A stretch of DNA of 64,000 nucleotides from assembly GCA_018857735.1 (NCBI GenBank), contig JABMCL010003594.1, positions 1 to 64,000 on the forward strand. Direction: 5' to 3'. The notes beneath the pieces were generated by a model, which worked only from the letters and a program-made list of their open reading frames with translations, made no database searches and had not been told where the DNA came from. The stretch comes from Alviniconcha marisindica (taxonomy: Eukaryota > Mollusca > Gastropoda > Provannidae). The position numbers and the translations under genes were made by a program. Positions 23,216 through 35,235 of the stretch are shown here, one piece after another. Position 1 is the stretch's first letter; each line of letters starts with the position of its first letter.

Positions 23216-23853
23216 CGAACCCGAGTCTGTCGCCTCACGAGGCGAGTACATTAGCACGTACAACCAAAGACCTACATTTGCCTGTACATGTACGTCTACG
23301 GCTATAACACTAAGCCAACAACCCCCGTTGACGAATTTACTTGACGAATGTGTCGTTGTGCCCAGCAAGCTTTTGACTTGATTGTTGCGAGGTCGACTGT
23401 GTCCACGCACCTGTTGCACGGGGCCTGACAATGGCGGCTCCGGTCGGGTGTGAGCAACGTCCCCGCTTCAGGGTTTTGACGATGGCGACACCTGTTGTAT
23501 ATTGTTCGTGTCGCGGCGAGAGGGATGTTGCACAGTCCCTTTACACGGGTTGACTTATCTCCCCTTTTTGCACACTTCTTCATTTGGTCTTCTTTCTTTC
23601 TTTCCTTTTCACTTTGTTTTCTTTCTTCGTCTTCTTTTTTTCTTTTCTTTTTTAAGGATCTGGGAACTTATTGATCCTGACGTTATTGTTGATTGCAGAA
23701 TAGGATGGAGAGCTGGATTGTCATTGTGTTTGTTTCCAACGTGAATCGACTGTTATACCCGTACCCATAGCCTGCAAGGGCTAATTACTACGTTCACGGC
23801 GTCACGTTTGTCTGTTCTACAGACGTTTCTGAAAACTGTGCACCGTCCATCGC

Positions 23854-23926
23854 ACAACCTGCAGCCGTGAACAGTCAGCGAGCATTCGCTACGAATGCTC
23901 GCTGACTGTTCACGGCTGCAGGTTGT
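23854..23926. repeat. Perfect 35-bp inverted repeat with a 3-nt loop
   Basis: Positions 23854-23888 are the exact reverse complement of 23892-23926; the spacer is CTA. Arms include ACCTGCAGCCGTGAACAG and AGCGAGCATTCG. No decay is visible, so it is recent, selected, or a fold-back artefact. Confidence 0.9.
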
Positions 23927-24293
23927 TAGCTTCTTCTTTTTTTCCTTTTTTTCTTTTCTTTTTCATTTGCACGTGAATGAATAAATAAATAAATGAGAAT
24001 GAAAGTGCATAAAAACTTCCACACACAAAACGTTTAAGCAGAACGGGGCCTAGAGCGCTTGTGTACAGAGGTCCAGCAAACGAAGGGAGTTAATGACTAG
24101 ATTAGCGGCCCGAAAGCCATCACAAGAACATGACAACAACAACGACAACAACAAAGACCCGTGCCAGATGAGAAATACCGTGCGGGCGAGTCGGGTCTTT
24201 GTTGTGTGCACGCATGGTTAACCCTTTCACTGCCATGAAGCCACTTGAAAAGGACAAATAAGGGAGTGGAATATTTCAAATCCAGTCCTGATC

Positions 24294-24382
24294 AGAGCTC
24301 AGGAGCTGTGTGAAAGTCGAGGTGGCCGTCCTGGGCTCCCGTCCCTAATAAGCCTACGGTTTCTGTGGACGTAAAGCAATAC
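24294..24382 (+). mobile_element. Short-form retroposon copy
   Basis: Starts AGAGCTCAGGAGCTGTGTGA and ends GTGGACGTAAAGCAA. No ATC-tailed second module. Confidence 0.8.
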
Positions 24383-24617
24383 TCATCCAAAACCTGAAGC
24401 GTTTTTGTTTTCGTTTGCGCATTACGTGTGAAAGGGTTTGCATCAAAACGCACAGAATTGAAAGCAGATTTGTTATAGGACCTGGGGGGGTGGTGGGGGG
24501 GAGGGGGGGGAGAGACTATTTGCAGGCGTGTGCTTACACTTTTCAGCCCGGAAATTTTAAAGGCTTGGGCAGTGAAGGGGTTAAGTTGTGTCTACCCGTA
24601 CCGCTAATGGCTAATAG

Positions 24618-25020
24618 TGAGCGGTGGATTGATTTCAAAAAGGAGTGGGGGTATGTGCTAGGTTCTTGGTGAGTCTTAATTGCCTTACAATAGTATCTGG
24701 CTGGTCGATCACAGAGTTAGAGAGGATTTGTTGCCAAGAAGGAATTGTGAGCGGTAGATTGATTTCAAAAGGGAGTGGGGATATGTGCCAGGTTCTTGGT
24801 GAGTCTTAACTGGCTTGAGTCGTTCAAAACCTCTATGTAAAACGTTTTACACTTTCGTTCATAAATAACTAGGTGATTAACCTGAATTTGTTTGTTGTTT
24901 TTCATTTTTTTGTGTGGTTGACTGGGCTCAAAGCACCAACTAACTAACTAATTGCAGTAGTATCTGGCTGGTCGATCACAGAGTTAGAGGGGATGTGTTG
25001 CTGCGGATAAGGAACTGACG
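24618..25020 (+). repeat. Interleaved direct duplications
   Basis: Block A (GATTGATTTCAAAA, GGTTCTTGGTGAGTCTTAA) occurs at about 24626-24680 and 24757-24812. Block B (AGTATCTGGCTGGTCGATCA, CAGAGTTAGAG) occurs at 24691-24735 and 24958-25002. Confidence 0.8.
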
Positions 25021-25389
25021 CAATTAGCTTGTGACGATGATTGCTTTCATGGTTAGAGAGGATGTGTTTGATCCAGCTGCTGCGACCGCGCACATCGCTC
25101 AACCTCTGATAATAAACGAGTTTGACAGGAGAAGGAAATAACCAGTTTAGATTGGACACAGCACTGTGTTTAACAGCTATGATAGTGATAGCTGTGTGTG
25201 TGTTGGGGGGATCTGCTTCGTTTGCATGCTACTGTGTTAGAAGCAGCTGTTGAACCAATGGAATATAAGAGGCTTGATGGGTTGGTTTCGTTCAACGATC
25301 TGGCTTCTTTTTCTTCTTCTTCAATCATTTTTTGTTGCGTTCAGTGTTTTCACCGTCGTATTTTTTGGTTTTAGTGTTGATTTGGTTCA

Positions 25390-25505
25390 GCGTTCTCTTT
25401 CTGTCTCTGTCTGTCTGTCTGTCTGTCTCTCTCCCCCCCCCCCCCCCTCAAAATACCCACCCTGATATAACCGTAGTGGCTGACTGGGCGTAACCCCCCC
25501 CCCCC
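25390..25505 (+). repeat. CTGT/poly-C repeats around a retroposon tail
   Basis: (CTGT)n and poly-C, then GATATAACCGTAGTGGC and TGACTGGGCGTAAC (25,462-25,490), then another poly-C run. The middle piece matches the tail at 21,463. Confidence 0.65.
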
Positions 25506-25779
25506 ACCTAGTTTACAACAGCTTTACTTATTGTATATATTCACGTAAGATTTAGCATACTTTTAATGTTGAAAGAAAGTTATATCTTCGATCGGGGGGA
25601 AGGGTGGGGGGCAATCTCGCATTGCTCGGTCACCAGGGCTGTAGTTTTAAATGCTTTCCTGGTTTACTGCACGGTGATTAGTTTTACGACTTGTACCTCA
25701 CTGCAGGAAATAAAGTTCAGGATTTCAGCTTCGTTGGCTGGGCTCATATCCCGTTATGGATCTTGTGTCCTCCTTCCAC

Positions 25780-26046
25780 CACCTCCTCCTCCTCCTTCCT
25801 TCACTCTTCTCTCTGTGTCCTTCCACCCCCCCCCCCTCTCCCCCCTCTCTCTTGTGTCCTTCCACCACCACTTCCCCCTTCTCTCTCTCTCTCCCCCTCT
25901 GTCTTGTGTCCTTTCGCCACCACCCCTTCCCCCTTCTCTCTCTCTCTCCCCTCCTCTCTCTCTCTCTCTGTGTCCTTTCCCCCCCCCTCCCTTTTCCTTC
26001 TCTCTCTCTCCCCCCCCTCTCTCTCTCTTGTTCCTTTCGCCACCAC

Positions 26047-26135
<89 letters not shown>

Positions 26136-26250
26136 CACCTCTCTCTTGTGTCCTTTACACCCTCTCTCTGTCTTTCCACTCTCTTGTGTCCTTTCACCCC
26201 CATCCCTCTTCGCTCTCTCTCTCTCTTGTGTCTTCCTTCTACTCTCCACT
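25780..26250. repeat. CT-rich polypyrimidine block
   Basis: About 470 bp almost wholly C and T on the plus strand, with repeated TTGTGTCCTTTC-type units every 55-65 bp. It yields long frames on both strands (up to 292 codons) made of Ser/Leu/Pro or Arg/Glu only; these are artefacts. Confidence 0.95.
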
Positions 26251-26399
26251 CACCCCCCAACCCAAGCATGTACACATGATCACACTCACGCACAGCCGCG
26301 CATATACGCACATTCATAGGATCGCGCGCACACGCACACAAACACACACGTGATCGCACGCACGCACACAAATACGCACAAAAAAAGATCGCGCGCACA

Positions 26400-26400
26400 T

Positions 26401-26464
<64 letters not shown>
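26400..26464. repeat. (CA)n microsatellite
   Basis: About 32 CA units after a CG-containing CACG-type tract. Confidence 0.95.
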
Positions 26465-26466
<2 letters not shown>

Positions 26467-26898
26467 ATACACGGCCGAGATGGACAGTGAAAACAGCAGC
26501 ACGCTGGTCTCTAGAAGAGCAGCATGGTGTTGCGGTGCAGGCAAAGTGTATGTACCTCCCTGCATTGAAAGGAAGCAGATGTTCCGCTGGCTGCCCCTTC
26601 CTCCCGCAGCAGCAGTCACAGCTACTGTACACTACACTCAGCTAGGCACAAGCTGCTCAGTTATGCCCCGTGGAATTAGCCGGTGACTCCAGCCAGCTCT
26701 GTTTTGCGTTTAGCCTCTTGAGCTTACCCGGGACCCGCTCAGCCATACCCGGGTCTGTTAACTGACCTGGAGATCGACCTGGCGTCGGTTGGGGCCGCTT
26801 GCCTCGTGTGAAGCAGGTGGGTCTTCTTCGTCTTCCTCCATTACGAGCGGCGGTAGCCATCGCTCGTATTCTTCTGCTACTCAAAATGCGCAATAGCT

Positions 26899-26904
<6 letters not shown>

Positions 26905-26953
<49 letters not shown>
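26905..26953. repeat. (GT)n microsatellite
   Basis: About 24 GT units. Confidence 0.95.
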
Positions 26954-26955
<2 letters not shown>

Positions 26956-27259
26956 CCGTGCCCTCCTACTCCTTCGTTTTTATCGAAAAGTGAACATCGA
27001 GATCTTTTAACGTTCTGCTGTTAGGAATTAACTGACGTGCCAGATTTAAATGAAAGGCAGGGTATTTGCTTGTCCCCCGATCTGGAGTTGGCGCCTCGGC
27101 TCATTAAAACGTGATAAGGTGGTTTCACTTTTAATTTTGTCCCTAATATATATGTCAGCCTGACGTCATCGTCTTAATTTTTAAATATAGTTATGGTGTT
27201 TTTTAAAAACGTTCCATCGTCGCGTGTTCGTTTATTTTTGTTGTTGTTTTTGTTGCTTG

Positions 27260-27650
27260 GTTTGACTGCTATTTTTGGGATCGTGCCACCCAAATTCTCA
27301 CCCGCCCTACTTTATTTTTTTACTTCGTTAGTTTTGGCTGACGCAGCTTCCCGTATGGCCCCGCGAAATGAAGTACGTTACTTTGTTCATTGCCACAAGC
27401 GATTTAAGCAGGTTCACGTAGTGCGTGTCTGCGGAGTGTATACCAAAGCATGTGTTATTGTGCATTGATAGATAAATAGATGGTTGGTTTTTGACTTTGT
27501 AACAGTGGATTAGACAAATTTGTGATTTTAGTGAACATGTGTTTTGTACTGGTGTAAAATAATTTTGACAGTGTGGCACCTCCTGAGGTGACCCTCTGCA
27601 GATAGACAGGACACTAGAATCCAAGAAATAACTAACTAACTAATTAACTA
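27260..27650 (+). repeat. Dispersed repeat, copy B, with GACAGGACACTAAAAT tail
   Basis: Related to copy A (GTTTTGGCTGACGCAG, GATTTAAGCAGGTTC, TATTGTGCATTGATAG, ACATGTGTTTTGTACTGG). It continues into GAGGTGACCCTCTGCAG, GACAGGACACTAGAATCC and an AACTAACTAAC run, and so gives the 3' end that copy A lacks. Confidence 0.65.
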
Positions 27651-27975
27651 ACTATGTTTTTTGAACTGGTGTAAGAGAAATTTGACTATGTGACTCTCTG
27701 CAGGTCGACAGGACACTAAAATCCAAGAACTAACGGAACTAACTAACAGTGTACATGTGTTTTGAACTGGTGTAAAAGAAATTTGACGATGTGATTCCTC
27801 CTGAGGTGACCCTCTGCAGGTTGACAGGACACTAAAATCCAAGAACTAACTAACTAACACTGAACATGTGTTTTGAACTGGTGTAAAAGAAATTTGACTG
27901 TGTGACCCTCTGCAGGTTGACAGGACACTAAAATCCAACAACTAACTAATTAGCTAGCTAGCTAACTAACTAACT
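27651..27975 (+). repeat. Tandem copies of the tail of dispersed repeat B
   Basis: Three more units of about 75-110 bp, each with TTTTGAACTGGTGTAA, AGAAATTTGAC, CTCTGCAGGTTGACAGGACA and AACTAACTAAC. One or two lack the CCTCCTGAGGTG segment. This amplifies only the 3' tail of the family. Confidence 0.8.
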
Positions 27976-28380
27976 CCTCCGGACAGACCAGAAGTCTGAC
28001 TGCACGGAATGGCCCTTTGCTTTTCCCCGTCTCAACTCTCACCATGAGAAGCAACCGGAGTAATCACGTAATTCCCTCCCTCTGGCTCCCGATGCTTGAT
28101 GCTGAATCGACGTGAAAGCCTTCAGCTGGCTGTGGCGTATGTCTGGAAGGGTGATTAATAAAGCAGGCACGGGAATCTTCGGACTACACCGGCTAGAAAT
28201 CAAGACTATTTTGAGAGGGAAAGCCTGTTTTGAGGGAGTGTGACAGGCCCACTAATCCTATTGTTTTCGTGAGTGTGAGAGGGGTTGGGGGAAAGGTTTC
28301 AGACTTATTTCACGCCTTCCCGATCTCATGTCTGATCAGTGCAAAGCTCGGCTTGACGGACACACGCGCAGACAGACAGA

Positions 28381-28696
28381 CCCTGTGGTCGATAGACAGA
28401 AATGATGTATTATATCTACTGCGGTACGTTCTGTGGTCGATAGACAGAAATGATGTATTATATCTACTGTGGTCGATAGACAGAAATGATGTATTATATC
28501 TACTGCGGTACGTTCTGTGGTCGATAGACAGAAATTGTGTATTATATCTACTGCGGTACGTTCTGTGGTCGATAGACAGAAATGATGTATTATATCTACT
28601 GCGGTACGTTCTGTGGTCGATAGACAGAAATTGTGTATTATATCTACTGCGGTACGTTCTGTGGTCGATAGACAGAAATGATGTATTATATCTACC
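28381..28696 (+). repeat. 48-bp minisatellite, seven units
   Basis: Unit contains CTGTGGTCGATAGACAGAAA, GTATTATATCTACTGCGG and TACGTT; one unit is shortened to about 37 bp. Units alternate between AATGATGT and AATTGTGT near the end of the array. Confidence 0.95.
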
Positions 28697-29400
28697 GTAA
28701 AAAAGGCGCAGTCACTCATTCAGAACCACATGCAACAAGAGCGCAGAGAGCGGAGCAAAGCGATATATTAAAAAAAGCGATCAACAAACGTACAGTACGG
28801 GGTCTGACTTTTACTTTGAATTACTGGGAGAGGAAGTCATTGCTTTTTGTTTTGTTTTGGTCCCCCCCTCCCCCCTCTCTTTAAAAAAACAACAACACTA
28901 ACCGAATCTTGAAAATAATGATTCAGCATCCGTGCTCTCGGTGGTTCCCAGGACCGGAGTCAGAGTCAGTCATGCCCACGGCATGACTTGTCCAACACAG
29001 CGGTTTGAAACGCGCCATCATCCTTTCCTGTTTGTTGACTCCACACTCGTGAGTTGACTAAGCCAGCGCCAACTGCATGTGACGGCCCGCCAAGTGGCCC
29101 TTCTGATTGCATGTTAGTGCCGGTACCAGGAGCGTTTCCGAATAAATCTTTTATTTCCCCCAGCGCAGCCGGAAGTTCAATCTTTCATTCCCTTTGCCCC
29201 CGAAAGCAATCTTTTCACACCCCTTGTGCAAAAGATCGGCTGTTTTGTCACTCAGCAATTGATCGTAAGAGAGGCAACTTGTCAGCGCCGGTGTTGATTG
29301 CAGATTAACAATTGAAGGCTGTTCCAGCGGGCAAGGGTTCATGGGGCAGCGGGGCGGGGTTTGGGGAGTTGTCTCCTCGTGGACTTGTTGGCTGACCTTG

Positions 29401-29402
<2 letters not shown>

Positions 29403-29447
<45 letters not shown>
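29403..29447. repeat. (GT)n microsatellite
   Basis: About 21 GT units. Confidence 0.95.
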
Positions 29448-29449
<2 letters not shown>

Positions 29450-29899
29450 ATGGGTCATGAAAAGTCACATGCTAGTTAGTCATGGAAGTGCGCATCGTCC
29501 TTGATTTGGATAAGAGTGATTTGGTCAGACCTAATTTCGTGAGTGCTCTTATTGTCAGAGTCAAAAGTGAACTGTAAATGCTTGTGTTCATTTCTCTGTT
29601 GATTATTTATTCTTAGTCATCATATTCATTCATTGGTGTGGGCTAGTCCCCATCCTCTGCCTTAAGATCGATGGTTGATCAACATAGTCTACACCGCAGA
29701 AGATACACTAACTGTCCGGTGTGCGCTACAATATGTACTGTTCACGGCACTTCACACCTCCACGCAGGGCGAGGACATAATTTCACAGGTGGGCAGCCTT
29801 CCACGCCTCAGTGGCGTTTGTGTGTGTGTGTGTAAACGTGCGTGCGCCCATGGGGTGAGAGGCGAGGGTTTGGCGGAACTAAAACACGTCTACAGATAT

Positions 29900-31389
29900 A
29901 TCGCGCCCAGCAGAGCGGCAGCTGCTCTCCGCTGCCTCACACAGATTAGCCTGAAAGGTGGAGGCATTTAACCAGGCGGAGAGCGGGTCATGTTGGCTGA
30001 TCCCTCGTCAACCTCTCTCTCTCGCTCTCGCTCGCTCACTCTCTCACCCACTCTCTCCCTCTCTCTCTCTCGCACGACGGCCTCCTCCAACAACAAGCAA
30101 TCAAGACACAAGCAGAAAGCACACACACACGCACACAAACACCACACACACACGCACACACTCACACACAAAGCTCGAGGGTTGGCCGTGTGTGTTATTG
30201 ACTCCCCGTTTTTCTGCTGTGTGGTTTGACTGTCAGTCTGTCAGGCGAGACTTGAGCTGCCCGCGTGCTGCAAAGTGTCTGACGCGCTGGCTTGGCCCGT
30301 CGCGAACTCGGCGGGCTCATCAATAATGGAGAAAGCTGCCCGATTAGAACATATTACACACAATCACAGGCGCTAGCGGGGCCCGGCCTCGAGACTGATC
30401 TCTCTCCCTTTTCGGCTGACAGTTCGACAGTTCGGCTCCCTCCTCTTCTCCGGCTCACCGATCTCCTCGAGTCGCGGGCTCGTCGTCCCACCCCCCTGCT
30501 GTGTTTTTGTTGTGGTGGTTGAAGGGGGGGTGGCTGTGGAGCGAGTGGTTTGCCAGCGCAGCAACAATACAGCACAAGGCGTAACGTCGAAACCCCGTTT
30601 TACAGGGCCATCACTGAACGGAATGATTGTGTGAGAAGTTAGCGAGAGGGCACGGCGTGTTATCGAGGATCGCGGCGAGCAGACGACATTTCACACACCG
30701 CTCTGACGGTAACAGGAAGCAGCTGAAAGCGGCGGAGAGAGCGAGTGAGAGAGAGACGAGAGAGAGAAGGAAAGAAGCTCGGTTCGCACGTTGGATCGTT
30801 ATATTCCACCGGAGTCGCTCTCTGCTTTCACCCTGCCCACTTCTTCTCTACGTTGGTGGTGTGATCACAAGCCGGAGCGTGTGTGGTGGTGGTGTTGTGT
30901 GTGTGAGTGTGCGTGCGTGTGTGTCTGTTGCTGCTTTGGCGGATTGTGCGGACGGAGTTTTCTTTGTAACGAGTCTCAATCCCGCGGCTCATTACCTCGG
31001 ATTGTGCCTGTGTACGTTCCTGTCGGCTGTGGGGGCTGTGCGCTCGATAACTTCACACGGGAATCTCTTACAACACGCAGATTGTTCGTGTACTGATCGG
31101 CGTGTGTGTGTGTGTGTGTGTGTGTGAGTGAGCGTGGTGTGTTTGTGTGTGTACAAAGCACGCCGCATTTAGGAGAACTCCATCTTCTGACGTGAGTGAC
31201 TGTGAGGTGCATCATTATCATCACGAGCGCATTGTTTGCTTCGCCGAGTGTCAGTGACGGATTCGTTCTTTGAAGAAAAAACAACACCCCACCCCCCACC
31301 CATCTTTATTCCGCTCGCATCCTTCCTTACCCCGCTCCTCCGTGCAGTGTCTGGTGGCGGAGTGTGTGGTGATGGATGGCTAGGGCGCC
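29900..31389 (+). promoter_or_regulatory. Candidate CpG-rich promoter and 5' untranslated region
   Basis: GC- and CpG-rich DNA leads to the ATG at 31,390, with many upstream stops in all frames, GA/CT tracts and a possible TATATT at about 30,800. Neither transcription start nor splicing can be fixed from sequence. The location fits a promoter internal to the upstream gene or that of a separate gene. Confidence 0.4.
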
Positions 31390-31486
31390 ATGTCGCTCAA
31401 CAACTTGTACAGTTTGGGGGCATGCTCCCCATCCGGATACGTCTACCCCCCTCCTGGAGGACTGCCGCCATACTTCCCCGTGCCAG
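31390..31486 (+). CDS. Candidate first coding exon of a second transcript
   Basis: ATG in good context (GGCGCCATGT) with an in-frame TAG at 31,381-31,383. It encodes 32 residues rich in Pro, Gly and Tyr, beginning MSLNNLYSLG and ending near PYFPVP, and then reaches CCAG|GTGAGA, a near-consensus donor, in phase 1. The next frame extension is low-complexity Pro/Ser sequence. Short Pro/Tyr-rich N-termini of this kind are common for nuclear regulators, but I cannot name the family. The phase equals that left by the 18.4-kb exon. Confidence 0.5.
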
Positions 31487-31968
31487 GTGAGATTACTTTG
31501 TTGTCTCAGGGCGCTCACATTGTTTTTCTATTATTATCTCTTCCCCCCTGCCCCCTCCTCCCCACCCACCACCATCCCCCTCTTCACGCAGTAGGTACCG
31601 CGGACGCAGACGTTCAGGTCCCTCTTCTTGCCGAGGAGAGTTCAGGGCTATCGAAGGCTCTCCTCTCCTTTTACCCCCACCCCCTCCCCTCTTCCAACCC
31701 CCTTCCTGTCCCTCCTCCACCTGCCCCAGTCACAATGTAGTGTTGTTGCTTCACCTACTGTCGGGAATTCTGCCTCTGTTGTCTGTCTCAGTGTTTCTCT
31801 CTCTCTCTCTCTGTCTCTCTCCCTCTCTCCCCTCTCTGTTTCTCTCTCTCTTTTGCCTTTCCAGGGTCAGTCATCTTCACTAACCCCCCTCCCACCCCCA
31901 TCACCATCTCCAGTTGTTTTCAGTGTCAAGTGAGGTGAGGTGCGTTAAACAGTGAACCAGACTTTAGT

Positions 31969-32357
31969 AAGTTTGTGATATGATTAGTGCTGTTTTGCCC
32001 TGACACTGTGACAGGACTTGTATACTAAGTTTGTGATATGGTTAATGCTGTTTTGCCCTGACACTGTGACAGGACTTGTATACTAAGTTTGTGATATGAT
32101 TAGTGCTGTTTTGCCCTGACACTGTGACAGGACTTGTATACTAAGTTTGTGATATGGTTAGTGCTGTTTTGCCCTGACACTGTGACAGGACTTGTATACT
32201 AAGTTTGTGATATGATTAATGCTGTTTTGCCCTGACACTGTGACAGGACTTGTATACTAAGTTTGTGATATGGTTAGTGCTGTTTTGCTCTGACACTGTG
32301 ACAGGACTTGTATACTAAGTTTGTGATATGATTAGTGCTGTTTTGCCCTGACAGGAC
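31969..32357 (+). repeat. 58-bp minisatellite, seven units in a dimer pattern
   Basis: Unit contains AAGTTTGTGATATG, GCTGTTTTGCCCTGACACTG and TGACAGGACTTGTATACT. Units alternate TATGATT and TATGGTT strictly, so the true period is 116 bp. The last unit is truncated. Confidence 0.95.
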
Positions 32358-32451
32358 TTGCATAATTACGCAGTGGACTGTGTGTTCGAGTCGATGCCAA
32401 GTAACTAACCCTGGACCAACTAACCTCGGACTAGGGCTAGTTTGGTATTCG

Positions 32452-32517
32452 TTAAGCTTGTTTAATGCCGAGTTGTTGTCTCCGGAGAGATACTGGCGGG
32501 GACCGAGATCCCATGAT
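32452..32517 (-). mobile_element. SINE 3' fragment, tail 2
   Basis: TTTAATGCCGAGTTGTTGTC, then GAGATACTGGCGGGGACC. Matches the tail of the SINE copy at 58,371. Confidence 0.65.
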
Positions 32518-33034
32518 TTATTTTATTTTATTTTTAATTATTATTATTATACACCGAGCACCCGATGTGAGCATTCTTTATCGCCGCCTGGGAGTTTCGG
32601 CGTGCACAGCAGCTTCACCATAACGCAGCGAATGAACCGGACCAGAATCAGACGTGATGGTTTGTTGATTGGTTTGTTTTCTCTGGCGCTATTTGTTGAG
32701 TCTAGGGGAATAAACTGCGTCGTTTCGGCAATACCACCACCACTGCCGGTATCGCAATTAATGCAAATAGGGCTTGAAACGATGATCGCTGTCATGACAG
32801 TGACTCAGCAGCTGCGGGAAAGGTTATCGGATGTCAGATCATTGATCAGGCGCGATGTTAAGCGCGCCCAGTAATTGCCGTTCAAGTGACTGTGGGGTCT
32901 ATTGATCAACAAACCGTGCAGTGCCTATTGATTGGCGAAGGTGGGGAGAGCACAACAAGTCAGCCAGTTTGGGCACGGCGGCAACAACTTGAGCCGTCGT
33001 CGAAAGCTAGGCCAAGGGAAAAAAGAAACCGGTT

Positions 33035-34143
33035 GGTGGTGGTGGTGAAGTGTTGCTTAATGTCCTCAGATGTCAGTTGACATATTAGGGACAAGTTGTG
33101 ACCAATGCCGAAGCACGGTTCAATAATTCTTTACGTCCACGGAAACCAGAAGGCTCATTAGGACGGACAGCCCAGGACGTCCACCTCGACTCTCACACAG
33201 CTCCTGAACTATAAAAAACCGGTTGATCGTTCAGTGTTGCTGATGGTTCAGGAGCTGTGTGAGAGTCGAGGTGGACGTCCTGGACTGTCCGTCCTAACGA
33301 GCCTTCTGGTTTCCGTGGACGTAAAGATTTATTGCACCGTGCTTCGGCATTGGTCACAACTTGTCCCTAATATGTCAACTGACATCTGAGGACATAAAGC
33401 ATCACTTCATCATCATCAGTGTTGCTTTACCTTCAGTGTTGCTTTACGTCCACAGAGAACCTACGGGCTATTAGGACGCAGGACGGCCACCTCGACTTTC
33501 ACACAGCTCCTGAGCTCTGAAAGAAACCCCGGTTCAGGTTCAATGTTGCTTTACGTCAACAGAGACCGTAAGGACTTTTAGGGATGGGGAGCCCTGGACG
33601 GCCACTTCGGCTTGCACACAGCTCCTGGGCTCTGAAAGAAACCTCGATTCAAGTTTAGTACTGGTTTACGTCAACAGGGACCATAAGGACTATTAGGGAC
33701 GGGGAGCTCGGGACGGCCCCCAGGACTTTCACACAGCTCACTGAGCTCTGAAAGAAACACCGATTCAAGTTAATATTTGCATCAACAGAGACCACATTTA
33801 GGACTATTACTAATAGTCCTAATATTAGGACTTCAGCTGAGCTCTGAAAACAACAAAAGCAACAACCCCGGTTTACGTTCAAGTTAAGTGTTGCTTTACG
33901 TCAGACCATAATTATTAAGGACTGTTAGGGACCGGGAGTCCTGGACGGCCACCTCGACTTTCACACAGCTCCTGATCTCTGAAAGACAAAACAAAACAAA
34001 AAACCCAGATGAAAACCCGGTTCAGGTTCGGTGTTGCGGCTTTACGTGCACAGAGACCGTGCGGACTGTTACTTGTATTAGTATTAGGGCCGGGGAGCGC
34101 AGGACGGCCACTTCTACTTTCACACAGCTCCTAAGACCTGTAA
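33035..34143. mobile_element. Cluster of about eight small retroposon copies
   Basis: A long minus copy (33035-33212) faces a long plus copy (33246-33419), forming an inverted pair of about 170 bp. Short minus copies follow at about 33420-33520, 33538-33638, 33656-33755, 33770-33848 (decayed), 33888-33982 and 34028-34142. Most of the short ones end in CACACAGCTCCTGAGCTCTG and begin with GTTGCTTTACGTC. Confidence 0.85.
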
Positions 34144-34396
34144 AAACCCCGGAGCGGTACAGCATATTATAAATAGTACAGTGGTCGGGGAGTCTAATTT
34201 ATGAGCTGTGGTGGTTGTGGTATTCACGTACAGCCACCGCGAGGGCTTAACTCTGTTGAGTACTAACTTCAGACCCCTGACCGTAACCGTCATGTGGCGC
34301 CCACTAATTGACGTGGCTTTTCATCCTTGACCCGTCTCCGGAGAAAGCACCCCGCCTGGGTTACATCAAGGCTAGGCTAAGCCGTTGAGATGAAAA

Positions 34397-34423
34397 GGGG
34401 GGGGGGGGGGGGGGGGGGGGGGG
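34397..34423. repeat. Poly-G tract
   Basis: About 27 G residues. Confidence 0.95.
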
Positions 34424-34812
34424 AGCAACAACACCTGAGCACGTTTACCCGTTATATTAGCATGCATAAACCCCCACACGGGGGCTTTAGCCAACAGCCT
34501 CGCTGTAATTGATCAGAGAGCGGGGCGCTTACCAGAAGCCAGAGCAAATAATTGCTTTGTACACTGCGAAGATTTTGTGCGTGGGGGTCGCAACCTGCCG
34601 CAGAGAAGGAGAGGGAGAGGGGTGGGGGCAGTGTGTGTGTGTGCATGCGTGCACACTGACCCTTGACAGCAGGTTTCTTTAAGGGCGATCTTTGCGGTCA
34701 TCAGTTCCGTTGTACGCTTGTTGATCAGTATGTCACTATGTTGTAGCAGTTACGGTTATAAATGCTTAGTAGCAGCAGCTGAGAGTCAAACAATAGAGTT
34801 ATCGTTTGCACT

Positions 34813-34816
<4 letters not shown>

Positions 34817-34857
<41 letters not shown>

Positions 34858-34875
34858 TCTCTCTCTCTCTCTCGT
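34817..34875. repeat. (CT)n microsatellite
   Basis: CT tract with one TTCTC interruption. A poly-G run follows at about 34,953-34,969. Confidence 0.95.
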
Positions 34876-35156
34876 GTGTGAGGGAGGGGGGGAACCTATG
34901 ACGTCACAAATGTGTAGTATTGTGCGAGGAGTTGCTTCACTTAGTACAAGGGGAGGGGGGGGGGGGGGGTTGCGAGGTCGGGAAGGGGGCACTGCATTCT
35001 AGCACTGCAGTGGCCGTGGTTGTGCAAGTGTCGGCGGTGCCATAGCCGCCGCCTGTTTCCCTCTCGTCTTCGGCGCTGTTGATGAGTCGGCATGCGAGAG
35101 TGGTGTATGTAGTCTGGCGGCAACTACCGGCTTCTCTACCATTTGCACCTGTAACC

Positions 35157-35235
35157 GCCCCCCCCCCCCCCCCCCCCTTCTCCCCTATTCTTCTTCCCCC
35201 CGCCCCTCCCCCTCCCCCGCTCCCCTCTCCTCTCA
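35157..35235. repeat. Poly-C and C-rich polypyrimidine tract
   Basis: About 20 C, then CT-rich sequence. Confidence 0.9.

Noticed and set aside
25566..26632. Frames of 187-292 codons rich in Ser/Leu/Pro or Arg/Glu
   Set aside because: They come from a CT-rich simple repeat and have no complexity beyond it.
32335..32874. 179-codon plus-strand frame
   Set aside because: It starts inside a minisatellite, crosses a SINE fragment and a TTA-rich run, and shows no domain.
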